Below are positions 9,590 through 17,672 of a stretch of DNA of 64,000 nucleotides, piece after piece (position 1 is the stretch's first letter; every line of letters starts with the position of its first letter). The position numbers and the translations under genes were made by a program. The notes beneath the pieces were generated by a model that worked only from the letters and a program-made list of their open reading frames with translations, was not told where the DNA came from and ran no database searches. The stretch comes from Methyloprofundus sp. (GTDB lineage: Bacteria > Pseudomonadota > Gammaproteobacteria > Methylococcales > Methylomonadaceae), in assembly GCA_016592635.1 (NCBI GenBank), contig AP023240.1:2397630-2461629 (forward strand). The letters run 5' to 3'.

Positions 9590-10897
9590 TCAATTCGCTT
9601 GCGGCAAACTGATACAAAACCCCGCTCCACCTAAAGAAGATCTATCTACTGTCATCAGTCCACCATGCTGATGTACAATTTTATTTACAATTGCCAAGCC
9701 TAGACCATAGCCCCCCGATTGTTTATCTCGACTGGTATCTAAACGCATAAAAGGCTGTAATACCTGCTCCCTACATTGCTCAGGAATACCTTGCCCATCA
9801 TCATCAACTCGCAATTCGATTGTCTGCGAATTGATATGCAAACTGATCTGCACATCATTTTCTGCATAGCGTAACCCATTACGAATAAGATTATGCACGG
9901 CTCGGTTCATCAAATGCCGATCAATTAACAAGGTCTGCTGACAACTAGTTTGCGCATCAAATTTAAAACTAACCTGAACCTGCTCTTGAGTATATTGGCG
10001 CACAAACTCCTGCAACCACTGCTCAGCAGACACTGCCTCTAAGTTTAATTGTAAATTCTGTACATCCAACCGGGCATAACTGAGCATTTCATCTATTAGC
10101 TCATCCAGCTCACGCACGTCCTGTTTCATATCATGCAAATAGCGGCTCTGCTTTTGCTTATCCTCTAAGCCTTCAATAATTTCTAAGCTGAACTTAAAGC
10201 GTGCTAACGGTGTTTTTAATTCATGCGAGACAGCATGGGTAAGGTCTTTATGCGCTGAAACCAGCGTTTGAATACGTTGCGCCATGCCATTAAACGCATC
10301 AGCAACTAAAGCAATACTCGAATTTTTACCCAGTTTGATACGTGCAGAAAAATTTTCTGCACCAAAATTACTGGCTACTTTACGTAACTTTTGTAAATCA
10401 CGCGCTAGCGGGGCAAACCATAAAAATAGGATGCTAGCGACTAATAAGTGATAAATGGCAATTAATACCAAATCAAAGGATATATTTTTATTTTGCTCAT
10501 ACACAGGGCCTAAAGCAAAAATATACTCTGAGTTTTTTAGCGGACTATAATAAATGATACCTGCATCTATAGTCGCCAATGCCACAATCTGCTCACTAGC
10601 AAAAGATTCTGCAAACTGGCTAACATCAGAAAAATCACTACGTTGATACAGTGCTACCGGATAGTCCAATTCTGCTTGTAACTGTTGCTGCTTGGCAGCC
10701 CAGAGCTGCTCAATATTTTGTGGATGTTCTGCAAATATAGAGGCAATATAAAGAAAATTACCTTTTAAAAATTTGTTATCACTCATCAGTATTGTTTGCT
10801 CACTGCCATACTGCAGCACCCGATCCATGATCCAACCCACGCCTAAGATCAACATAACTACCAGTAAATAATTACGTACAAACAACCATTTTGACAT
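9590..10897 (-). CDS. Sensor histidine kinase (RstB-like)
   Basis: The start ATG 10897 lies three bases after the response regulator stop and is preceded by a purine-rich ggggctaagc. An in-frame upstream start is less likely. Domains: TM1 (YLLVVMLILGVGWIM), a periplasmic sensor of about 120 residues, TM2 (LVLIAIYHLLVASILFLWFAPLA), HAMP, a dimerisation helix with the phosphoacceptor His in HAVSHELKTPLARFKF, and a HATPase domain with N box (HNLIRNGLRYA), DDDGQGIP, and GYGLGLAIV. The layout and the pairing with an OmpR-type regulator, DUF3019 and MipA fit the RstB group. The signal is unknown. Autophosphorylation and transfer to the upstream regulator are inferred from the family. Confidence 0.88.
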   Translation of the reverse strand: MSKWLFVRNYLLVVMLILGVGWIMDRVLQYGSEQTILMSDNKFLKGNFLYIASIFAEHPQNIEQLWAAKQQQLQAELDYPVALYQRSDFSDVSQFAESFASEQIVALATIDAGIIYYSPLKNSEYIFALGPVYEQNKNISFDLVLIAIYHLLVASILFLWFAPLARDLQKLRKVASNFGAENFSARIKLGKNSSIALVADAFNGMAQRIQTLVSAHKDLTHAVSHELKTPLARFKFSLEIIEGLEDKQKQSRYLHDMKQDVRELDELIDEMLSYARLDVQNLQLNLEAVSAEQWLQEFVRQYTQEQVQVSFKFDAQTSCQQTLLIDRHLMNRAVHNLIRNGLRYAENDVQISLHINSQTIELRVDDDGQGIPEQCREQVLQPFMRLDTSRDKQSGGYGLGLAIVNKIVHQHGGLMTVDRSSLGGAGFCISLPQAN

Positions 10898-10899
10898 GC

Positions 10900-11619
10900 T
10901 TAGCCCCAAGCATCAGCGACAAATAAATAGCCTTTGCCCCATACTGTTTTCAGCCTAGTCGGTTGTTCGCCATGGTCATCTAATTTTTTACGCAATTGTG
11001 AAATCCGCACATCAACTGAGCGATCGAAACCATCATATTCAATACCGCGCATTTTTGTAAATATCAGATCCCGACTGAGCACGACGCCTGCATTTTCAGC
11101 CAACAGCCAAAGCAAACTGAACTCTTGGGTAGTCAGTTCAATATTTTTTTGTTGCAAAGTAACTTGCTGAGCTTTGCGATTTAATGCCAACTGGCCAAAC
11201 GATAACTCACTACTTTGTTCTGTCATATTAGTCACCGTTTGTTGTGAACGGCGCAATAAAGCACGTAAACGTGCCAGTAAAACAGGTGGTTCAATAGGCT
11301 TGGTGACAAAATCATCCGCACCAAGTTCCAAACCCATAACATGATCTAAATCACTGTTTTTGGCAGTTAATATTAAAATAGGTCCTGTAAACTTGGTTCT
11401 CACTTGTTGACAAACTTGTAAGCCATCCATGCCAGGCAGCATTAAATCTAAAATAATAATATCGGTATTGTCTGCTTGAAAATTGCTCACCGCTTGATCA
11501 CCTCGGTGCTCAACAGTCACCTGAAAGCCATTGCGACCAATATAATCCGCGATTAATTCAGCCAAACGTACATCATCTTCTACCAATAATAATTTGACCT
11601 GTTCTTGGCCTGTACTCAT
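10900..11619 (-). CDS. OmpR-family response regulator (RstA-like)
   Basis: I take ATG 11619 as start. It overlaps the DUF3019 stop by four bases (ATGA) and has a ggagcctact ribosome site, unlike an in-frame TTG further up. The receiver domain shows LLLVEDDVRLAELI, the phosphorylation Asp in DIIILDLMLPGMDG, the Thr in ILILTAKNS and the Lys in FVTKPIEP. A winged-helix trans_reg_C domain follows (LTTQEFSLLWLLAENAG, DRSVDVRISQLRKKLDD, LKTVWGKGYLF). It probably controls the neighbouring mipA-like and DUF3019 genes together with the kinase, as in related clusters. Confidence 0.9.
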   Translation of the reverse strand: MSTGQEQVKLLLVEDDVRLAELIADYIGRNGFQVTVEHRGDQAVSNFQADNTDIIILDLMLPGMDGLQVCQQVRTKFTGPILILTAKNSDLDHVMGLELGADDFVTKPIEPPVLLARLRALLRRSQQTVTNMTEQSSELSFGQLALNRKAQQVTLQQKNIELTTQEFSLLWLLAENAGVVLSRDLIFTKMRGIEYDGFDRSVDVRISQLRKKLDDHGEQPTRLKTVWGKGYLFVADAWG

Positions 11620-12068
11620 AGTAGGCTCCAAATATGCCGCCTACGCCGGCGTATTTGCCTTTGTGGTACGGTCACAATACGCACGGTAGTCTCGGCTAGC
11701 ACTGCGTTTTCACCAAAATGTGAAATCCAGTAAGTAATGGCAATATCACTGTTAATTTCTTGCAAAATATCACCTGTTTGCACATCGGTCCAGCATTTTA
11801 TACGTGCTTGTGTCTGTGAGGACAACAGACAAATATCTGCATTAACACTGCCACTCCAAATAAGGTCAGTACTCATGGTGCACATTGGCCGTATTGATGG
11901 CTTAACACAAATACGTGGCTTTGCTTTAATCTGCCACGCTCCCATGACCAGCACTTCAGCAAGCGACTCAGCAAAAACCAATTGTAGCTGCGCACAACAT
12001 AATGCCGTTACCAAGATACTCATTGACAGGCTATGACTAAACTTTAAGCGCACATCGTTCCTTAACAT
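11616..12068 (-). CDS. DUF3019 family exported protein
   Basis: 150 residues with an N-terminal signal segment (SMSILVTALCCAQLQLVFAES). The body has the DUF3019 pattern: WQIKAKPRICVKPSIRPMC, LIWSG, DICLLSSQ, IKCWTD and a positively charged tail (QRQIRRRRRHIWSLL). Four cysteines in the mature part may form disulphides. In other gammaproteobacteria, notably Shewanella, DUF3019 genes sit in the same order before RstAB-type regulators and near MipA. The last codon overlaps the regulator start, so translation is coupled. Function is unknown; a periplasmic role in signalling or envelope homeostasis is a guess. Confidence 0.75.
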   Translation of the reverse strand: MLRNDVRLKFSHSLSMSILVTALCCAQLQLVFAESLAEVLVMGAWQIKAKPRICVKPSIRPMCTMSTDLIWSGSVNADICLLSSQTQARIKCWTDVQTGDILQEINSDIAITYWISHFGENAVLAETTVRIVTVPQRQIRRRRRHIWSLL

Positions 12069-12072
12069 TTAA

Positions 12073-13023
12073 TTAAAATTGATACGTTAACCCAATAAAA
12101 TAGGTTTGAATGCTTTTTTTATCGACAAAGGGACTATCCTGAATACTGGCACTTAAGCTCTCATATTCGGCCACGCCAACAATCCCCCAATGATTGCTTA
12201 AATGATACACCGCAGCCAAGCGTACGAATGCATTGGTACCACTCCCTGCTTGATATGCTGGCATGCCAGACTGAGCCTCATCATAACGCACCCCATAATA
12301 ATAGTTTAACAAACTACTACTTTTCCAAACAAAACCCACTGAAGGGGTTAATGACAAATTACCATATTGCCAAGGATAGCTATAAGAACCCCAGATTTCA
12401 AAGCCTTTATGTCGAAAACTGATATCAGAAAGAAATTGCATTTGCAGCTCGCCCCAATCAGCTGTATATAAAAGCTCCAACCCTGCATCGACTGCCACCT
12501 TTCTATCGGGTATTGCAATTATTTCGCTAGTATCTAAACCCTGCTCTAGTAATGCCAGCTCTTCTGGTAAGTTACGAGCAGTAGCCAAAGAGCTGATATC
12601 TGCCTCTTGGTGTACTTCTGGTTCCTCACTTTGAACAAAAGATGCCCCTGCAGTTGGTACACCAAAAATGCGCACCCCTTTATTAAACCACTGAAATACA
12701 CTGCGTTCATTATTAAGGTGGGTGATAACATTCAAGGAAAGTTTATCACCTTCATAAAAATTTAAGCCCAAATCACCATTATCAAAAAATACCCAGTCAC
12801 CAAACCAAGCCATATTAAAGATCAAATACAAAGGTACATCACTAGAATTCACTAATGGATTAGTACGCGCTCCATAACCAGCCGACACCCCAAATTCCCA
12901 AGAGCGCTCTTCATAGTCCGCAATCGCTTGTTGAATGTCTAATTTATCATCTGCATTGACGATAGATGCGGCCCACAACATCCAGAAGCTTAAGATATAT
13001 AAATAGCGTTTAAACATTATCAT
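12073..13023 (-). CDS. MipA/OmpV family outer-membrane protein
   Basis: 316 residues. A signal peptide (LYILSFWMLWAASIVNADD) precedes the MipA hallmark region SWEFGVSAGYGARTNPLVNSSDVPLYLIFNM (given here only as a landmark at about residues 36-66). Later barrel strands include GVRIFGVPTAGASF, LSLTPSVGFVWKSSSLLNYYYGV, and a final strand ending in YFIGLTYQF. MipA/OmpV proteins are outer-membrane scaffolds; MipA itself links the MltA transglycosylase to PBP1B. Genes of this family are commonly the output of adjacent RstAB-like two-component systems. The gene is first in this minus-strand operon. Confidence 0.85.
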   Translation of the reverse strand: MIMFKRYLYILSFWMLWAASIVNADDKLDIQQAIADYEERSWEFGVSAGYGARTNPLVNSSDVPLYLIFNMAWFGDWVFFDNGDLGLNFYEGDKLSLNVITHLNNERSVFQWFNKGVRIFGVPTAGASFVQSEEPEVHQEADISSLATARNLPEELALLEQGLDTSEIIAIPDRKVAVDAGLELLYTADWGELQMQFLSDISFRHKGFEIWGSYSYPWQYGNLSLTPSVGFVWKSSSLLNYYYGVRYDEAQSGMPAYQAGSGTNAFVRLAAVYHLSNHWGIVGVAEYESLSASIQDSPFVDKKSIQTYFIGLTYQF

Positions 13024-13048
13024 GCATTACTTTCGTTTTTTTAGATAC

Positions 13049-13207
13049 GGGAGCTGGAAATAAATAAGTGTCCAATATTGGGCAGGATTTTTATTTGTAT
13101 TCAAGGCGTAGTAATAGGCGCATAGCAAGCTATGTAACTGTTACTACAACACAGAAGACGGACAAAAAGACTAGCAATATTGGATGATTATTTTGTTTCC
13201 ATCTCCC
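13049..13207. repeat. 159-bp inverted-repeat element (MITE-like)
   Basis: Ends gggagctggaaataaataag and its complement (tattttgtttccatctccc) are inverted, and the similarity continues inward (gtccaatattg...caatattggatg). No coding frame is present. The rest of the 456-base gap before the PrcB-like gene is AT-rich and holds only a candidate leader for that gene. Confidence 0.8.
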
Positions 13208-13479
13208 TAAATCTATTAAGCCAGATAAAGCATTCGCTAGTTGTTAGCACTTTGTAGGGAATTTGTTAACAATTGTAAATGGCTATTAATGATAATTTTT
13301 GACAAAAAAACGCTAAAAGCAAATAAAGACAATCACTTGCAGAACATTAACATGAAACATGATCAATTTTTGTTACTTAAATCTAAGTTTTAGCTTACAA
13401 ATGCACACAGATTACAAATGCATTAATGATTATAGTTTACCCACCTTTAATTGAAAGGTAAAAACAACGGAGAACACTT

Positions 13480-14049
13480 ATGTTAAATTTATGCAAAAAA
13501 ATGCTTACCATTGTCATCTTAACTTTTACAGCAACCACTGTTCATGCCAATGACGCATTTTCACATGCGGTACTATCACTACTTGATGACCCTAGAAATG
13601 AGGAGGCATGGAGTATGGTTATTAACTCACAGGAAGATTGGGAGTCTTTTTATAATCAACCTTTGGCCTATATGTCATTTTTAGCAGGAACCATTCCTAC
13701 AGCTCCCGTACTAGACTTCGAAAACTATCAAATCTTAGCGGGCGGTTTAGGGATGCAAAGTCATGGAGGTGCTTTTTTGACTGTTGAAACAGTTCAAGAG
13801 CTTGAAAATTCAATATCAGTGCATGTTTTGCTAGTACGTCCAGGACCCGATTGCACACTTCCAGCAGTGATTTCTTACCCTTCTACTGCCATACTTATTA
13901 AAAAAACGGATAAGCCTTTTTCTTTTTCAGTATCAAACCTTATTGATGAATGTACTGTACCAGAAGAAGCAACAACTACAGACGAGTCACCTGATGTGAA
14001 TATTCTAATAGACCCTGACAATCAACTAGCCCTACCAAACGTAGAGTAA
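13480..14049 (+). CDS. Exported PrcB-like (protease complex subunit) protein
   Basis: 189 residues. The signal peptide (MLTIVILTFTATTVHAND) is clear and a gga-gaac leader precedes ATG 13480. The mature part resembles the PrcB C-terminal domain: VINSQEDWESFYNQP, VLDFENYQILAGGLGMQSHGG, SISVHVLLVRPGPDCTLPAV and a final beta strand FSFSVSNLIDEC. PrcB is best known as part of a dentilisin protease complex in Treponema, but the domain occurs alone in many exported proteins of unknown role. No protease partner is nearby. The acidic proline-rich tail is unremarkable. Confidence 0.6.
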   Translation: MLNLCKKMLTIVILTFTATTVHANDAFSHAVLSLLDDPRNEEAWSMVINSQEDWESFYNQPLAYMSFLAGTIPTAPVLDFENYQILAGGLGMQSHGGAFLTVETVQELENSISVHVLLVRPGPDCTLPAVISYPSTAILIKKTDKPFSFSVSNLIDECTVPEEATTTDESPDVNILIDPDNQLALPNVE

Positions 14050-14141
14050 TTACCACCTTATTGAAATATATAATTGTTGGGCAGGATTATCTAATCTTGG
14101 CTAGTAGAACCAAAAGACAACCTAAACTCAAGCTTTCATTT

Positions 14142-14246
14142 CTAAGGAACCTGAATTTAATAATACCCGAAACTACAATCTGTAGGATGTGCTGAGGTAC
14201 GAAGCGCATCCTACCATTTCGTATATTATTTAATTCCTGTTCCTAA
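14142..14246. repeat. Nested inverted repeat with a family C palindrome in its centre
   Basis: The outer arms (ctaaggaacctgaatttaat and its imperfect complement at 14216-14246) enclose an inner palindrome gtaggatgtgctgaggtacg/aagcgcatcctac. The same inner motif recurs at 41086-41137 and 61660-61733. It sits in the 314-base gap between two exported-protein genes; no gene is seen in the gap. Confidence 0.7.
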
Positions 14247-14363
14247 GGAACGTGCAATGGGATCATTCCTGCTGGTGCAAAAAGGCAAGTTAGAAATCGG
14301 GCGGTTGTTTTATGCACACTCCTAAATATTCCTAAACTTTTTCTAAACTATATAGACATTATT

Positions 14364-15242
14364 ATGTATATAATCCAAACTCCCCCCTTGTTTATGGCAT
14401 TGGCTCTTAGCTTTCTAGGTAACTTACTGGCAACGGCCTACGCATGCCTGCCACCACTTGATACACAAGCAGCCAATATTGCCCAAAAAGCACAAAATTC
14501 CACTTATGTTTTTGCCGGCACGGTAACTGAAATAAACGATACTCATGTAGTCGTTGCAGTCGATCAATATTTCAAAGGCTCAGGCCTTAGTGAAGTAAAA
14601 ATTACCGACTTCAACAGCCACAGTTGTTCTGACTACCTAATAGTAAACCAACATGCCCTATTCTTTACCACAGGTTCAATGGGAGGTACATTAAAAGCTG
14701 TTTATGATGGTGCTTTCGGTTCAATCAGAACTTTTGATGCAACAACTTTTGCTGAAATCACTGCCGCTAACAAATGCATGGCTAGCTATGAAAATGGCCT
14801 GCTAAAAATCCCCTGCATTACCACTAAAGGTCTAGAAAAAGTCTATCAAGTATTTTTGGAAAAAACGCAGGCTGATAATCGTATGGAGCTGGTGCTCACA
14901 CTTGCTAAGCCAGCACCTACAATTGAAGAGCAAGCCTTTGTTGATAGTATAGAAGTACTAGCTATTGCCCCTGCAGCGGCACATATTGAAGTTAAGGTAA
15001 CAGGCTATTTCAGTAATGGCTGTGGTAGTTTGGGGACTGTCTATATTAATAAAATAGATAACGAGTTTAGCGTTACGCTTACCCAACTCCAAACTGGAAC
15101 TATTTGTACTACCGCAATTGTACCCTTTGAGAAAATCATTACACTTAAAACTGCGGGGCTTGCTTCAGGAGATTATGTGGTTAACGTTAATGGTAAGCAA
15201 ACAACATTTACTTTTTATACGAGTACTATAGAATCTCAATAA
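14364..15242 (+). CDS. Exported hypothetical protein
   Basis: 292 residues. The signal segment (MALALSFLGNLLATAYAC) could start at ATG 14364 or ATG 14394; the hydrophobic core is the same. After it, the region STYVFAGTVTEINDTHVVV...DQYFKGS looks like the beta-rich domain found in many short exported proteins that begin with a cysteine (YACLPP) and contain a VFxGxV motif (TIMP/NTR-like). The second half has a beta-sandwich feel (AHIEVKVTGYFSNGCGSLGTVYINK). Six or more cysteines suggest disulphides and a periplasmic or extracellular site. I do not recognise a specific family. Confidence 0.55.
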   Translation: MYIIQTPPLFMALALSFLGNLLATAYACLPPLDTQAANIAQKAQNSTYVFAGTVTEINDTHVVVAVDQYFKGSGLSEVKITDFNSHSCSDYLIVNQHALFFTTGSMGGTLKAVYDGAFGSIRTFDATTFAEITAANKCMASYENGLLKIPCITTKGLEKVYQVFLEKTQADNRMELVLTLAKPAPTIEEQAFVDSIEVLAIAPAAAHIEVKVTGYFSNGCGSLGTVYINKIDNEFSVTLTQLQTGTICTTAIVPFEKIITLKTAGLASGDYVVNVNGKQTTFTFYTSTIESQ

Positions 15243-15251
15243 ACAACGATT

Positions 15252-15299
15252 TGTAGGTGTGGCTTTAGCCACAATGTGCAGATAAATCTGCACCTACGA
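15252..15299. repeat. Palindrome (gtaggtg...cacctac)
   Basis: gtaggtgtggctttagccac is followed by gtgcagataaatctgcacctac, giving two stacked hairpins between convergent genes. It is a likely terminator and looks like another dispersed palindrome. Confidence 0.65.
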
Positions 15300-15323
15300 G
15301 AATTCAGGCAGCATTATAACGAG

Positions 15324-15914
15324 CTACGGCTCATTTTTTGCCTGCAAGAATTCAAGCATATCTTCGTTATTGACTCGATGATAGATCTCTTCTACAGTCA
15401 ACGTTAATCCAATAGACTCAAAAATCACTTCATCCCCTAAAAAATAATGTTGTGGAAACCAGTTATCTTGCTTACGGAAGACTTCAATATCAACAAAGTC
15501 TTGCTCAATAAGGACATACTCTTTAAGAGTTGGGATATTGATATATTCCAATAACTTATATTTTTCATCAACCTTGCGCGTAGAACGAGAAAGCACCTCA
15601 ACTAAAATAACAGGTTTGGTTTTATAATAAGCATTTTCATTGTCCTCCTCACACACAACCATACAATCAGGGTAACGAAACTTGCCATTGGCCGTTTTTA
15701 CTTTTATATCTGATGTAAACGGTCGGCAAGATGAGTTTTTTAAATGGGCATGAAACTCTGCAAAGATATTCCCAGAAATATAATCATGATTTTCACTGGC
15801 TCCAGCCATAGCATAAATATCTCCGTTGACATATTCATGCTTGAGCTCAGCCTTTAACTCTCTCTCCAAATATTCCTCTACACTGATTAATTTAACTTTT
15901 TTGACAGCTGACAT
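15324..15914 (-). CDS. Uma2 family (DUF820) putative endonuclease
   Basis: 196 residues. The family pattern is complete: YVNGDIYAMAGASENHDYISGNIF at the N-terminal side, the PD-(D/E)XK core TANGKFRYPDCMVVCEED, PVILVEVLSRSTRKVDEKYKLLEY, and LKEYVLIEQDFVDIEVFRKQ. Uma2 proteins have a restriction-endonuclease-like fold. They are widespread as single genes in Cyanobacteria and some gammaproteobacteria and have no settled role, with mobile-element or toxin functions both proposed. No partner gene is seen. Confidence 0.88.
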   Translation of the reverse strand: MSAVKKVKLISVEEYLERELKAELKHEYVNGDIYAMAGASENHDYISGNIFAEFHAHLKNSSCRPFTSDIKVKTANGKFRYPDCMVVCEEDNENAYYKTKPVILVEVLSRSTRKVDEKYKLLEYINIPTLKEYVLIEQDFVDIEVFRKQDNWFPQHYFLGDEVIFESIGLTLTVEEIYHRVNNEDMLEFLQAKNEP

Positions 15915-15946
15915 AATTTAGCTCCTAATCTGCGCAACTCAAACAA

Positions 15947-16780
15947 CTACGGCAAAACCGTATAAGTTTTAGTATAAGTACTACCCGCCTCACACACCAC
16001 TCTGCTAACAGGGCTATCACAGGAAGTATCAGTAAATTCAGCCTTTAACTCGCCTTTTTCAGTAGGCACAAAGTAAAAGCGAAAATTAGGATCGGTACTA
16101 ATAGCAATATCTGTTTTAGCCGTCAAAATAGGCTTGCCGTTAAAAGTTACTTTGATTTGTTTGATAAAATGTGCTTTGCGTTTAAAACGGGTCACTTGAT
16201 CAATTTGCATGCCGGTAATATTGGGATGGCTAATTAATAACTGCGCCATGGTTGGCTTACCATCAACCAACTCATCATCCAACCTGAATTTCATCTTGCC
16301 TAAACGCCGCATCGCTGCATCATAATCTGCACCAATCGGTGCCGAACAACCACCACTGGCTTTAACGAACTTTTTAACCATATACAGCTTGCCATCATTC
16401 ATTTCCGCAATAGCGCGAATATAGCTATAAGTATTGACCCGCACCCGCATCGCAATATCCGCTCTGCCACTATCAGGGGTAAATTCAAATTCACCGACCA
16501 TAGGAAATGGGTTTTTATCAATCAACAGCAAAATGCGTTTGATATATTTATTTTTAGTCTGCGGGAAACCAGCAGTGACTTTTATGGGCACTAGTGCAGG
16601 GTCTTCTGCACGAACAGGCGTGGTTAATTGAATAACAGCTTTGCCATTGGCAATCGTTTGCCCCGGAAAAAACTGCTCTTTTAAGACTTGGTTCCAATTG
16701 GTTTCATCTTTTGCGGCACTCACTAAGTTGGGCATAGTAAAAAGTACCAGCATCAAAAATAATAATGGGGATATTTTCAT
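15947..16780 (-). CDS. Quinoprotein dehydrogenase-associated SoxYZ-like carrier protein
   Basis: 277 residues. The signal peptide (LLFLMLVLFTMPNLVSAA) is followed by a SoxY-like domain ending in ASGGCSAP, where the cysteine matches the carrier Cys of SoxY GGCGG tails, and a SoxZ-like domain (MQIDQVTRFKRKAHFIKQIKVTFNGKPI, FYFVPTEKGELKAEFTDT). This two-domain fusion is characteristically found near methanol/PQQ dehydrogenase functions in methylotrophs. Its exact role is unproven. No dehydrogenase gene lies next to it here. A separate soxXYZA set occurs at 51588-53623, so the genome has both the fused and the split forms. Confidence 0.88.
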   Translation of the reverse strand: MKISPLLFLMLVLFTMPNLVSAAKDETNWNQVLKEQFFPGQTIANGKAVIQLTTPVRAEDPALVPIKVTAGFPQTKNKYIKRILLLIDKNPFPMVGEFEFTPDSGRADIAMRVRVNTYSYIRAIAEMNDGKLYMVKKFVKASGGCSAPIGADYDAAMRRLGKMKFRLDDELVDGKPTMAQLLISHPNITGMQIDQVTRFKRKAHFIKQIKVTFNGKPILTAKTDIAISTDPNFRFYFVPTEKGELKAEFTDTSCDSPVSRVVCEAGSTYTKTYTVLP

Positions 16781-16831
16781 TTGTTGTTCCTAAGTTGAGT
16801 ACTGATTAATTAATGAAAGCTGTCTATTACA

Positions 16832-17473
16832 TTATGACAGGAAAGCCAAAACAGCTTGCAAATCGGGATCTTCAACAAATACATCTGCCTGTTCCCTGAC
16901 ATTATCCCTAGCCACCACGCCACCAAAGCCGATACAAAAAGCACCCGCTTTTTTAGCTTCCATATCGGTATTACCATCACCAACTATTGCTAGCTTTAAA
17001 TTATCAGGATTTAATTGCCGACAGACTTCAGCCTTACCGCCATTTCTGGCCAACGGCGACTGCTCATTAAATTTTAGATAACTTCCCTTATCATCAAATA
17101 AAACATCAACTGCATGCACATGATCAGCTGCTATATTTAACTTGGCAGCTAACGGCAAGATAGCTTGCTTTAAACCACCACTAATAATATGCACTTGTTT
17201 GCCTTGATCTTGCAATTGCTGAAAGACGACGGCTACACCCTGTACCATACGCTCAATATAAAGCTCTGCGACCCAACCAATGGCCTGTTTGTCGGGCTGA
17301 ATCAAATTAAGGCGCTGGCCATAAACTGATTCCAAAGCCACTTCACCATTCATGGCGGCACTGGTTAGTGCTGCCATAGCAGTACCACAGCCTGCTCGTT
17401 CTGCTAGTTCATCAATGCCTTCTATCTCGCTTAATGTGCTATCGCAATCGAAGCAGATAATATCGAAACTCAT
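16832..17473 (-). CDS. serB: Phosphoserine phosphatase-like HAD hydrolase
   Basis: 213 residues. It shows HAD motif I as CFDCDSTLSEIEGIDELA (nucleophile Asp within DCDST), motif II in IISGGL, motif III Lys in the NGGKAEVC stretch and motif IV in AIVGDGNTDMEAKKAGAFCIGFGG. No ACT or other N-terminal domain is present, as in plant and archaeal-type SerB. The gene lies on the same strand just after serA, so the pair would supply the first and last steps from 3-phosphoglycerate to serine. The symbol is based on this context. Confidence 0.82.
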   Translation of the reverse strand: MSFDIICFDCDSTLSEIEGIDELAERAGCGTAMAALTSAAMNGEVALESVYGQRLNLIQPDKQAIGWVAELYIERMVQGVAVVFQQLQDQGKQVHIISGGLKQAILPLAAKLNIAADHVHAVDVLFDDKGSYLKFNEQSPLARNGGKAEVCRQLNPDNLKLAIVGDGNTDMEAKKAGAFCIGFGGVVARDNVREQADVFVEDPDLQAVLAFLS

Positions 17474-17535
17474 ATTTAATCAACCTGTAAAATTATTATC
17501 TATCTTGTATGCATTACGGTTAAGTTAATGAAACC

Positions 17536-17608
17536 CAACACCTTGGAATCACCAAAATATCGGATTTCGTTATCTGCGCTTCGCTTGATAAGCTACATCC
17601 AACTTACG
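17536..17608. repeat. Dispersed repeat, family D (half element)
   Basis: atcggatttcgttatctgcg and the following gcttgataagctacatccaa match, in inverted orientation, the left half of the longer palindrome at 49413-49532. It lies between serB and serA. Confidence 0.6.
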
Positions 17609-17672
17609 GGATAATACATTATTTATATTCACTTAATCGTATTGTCTATACGACACTGCAAATTATTGGGTA

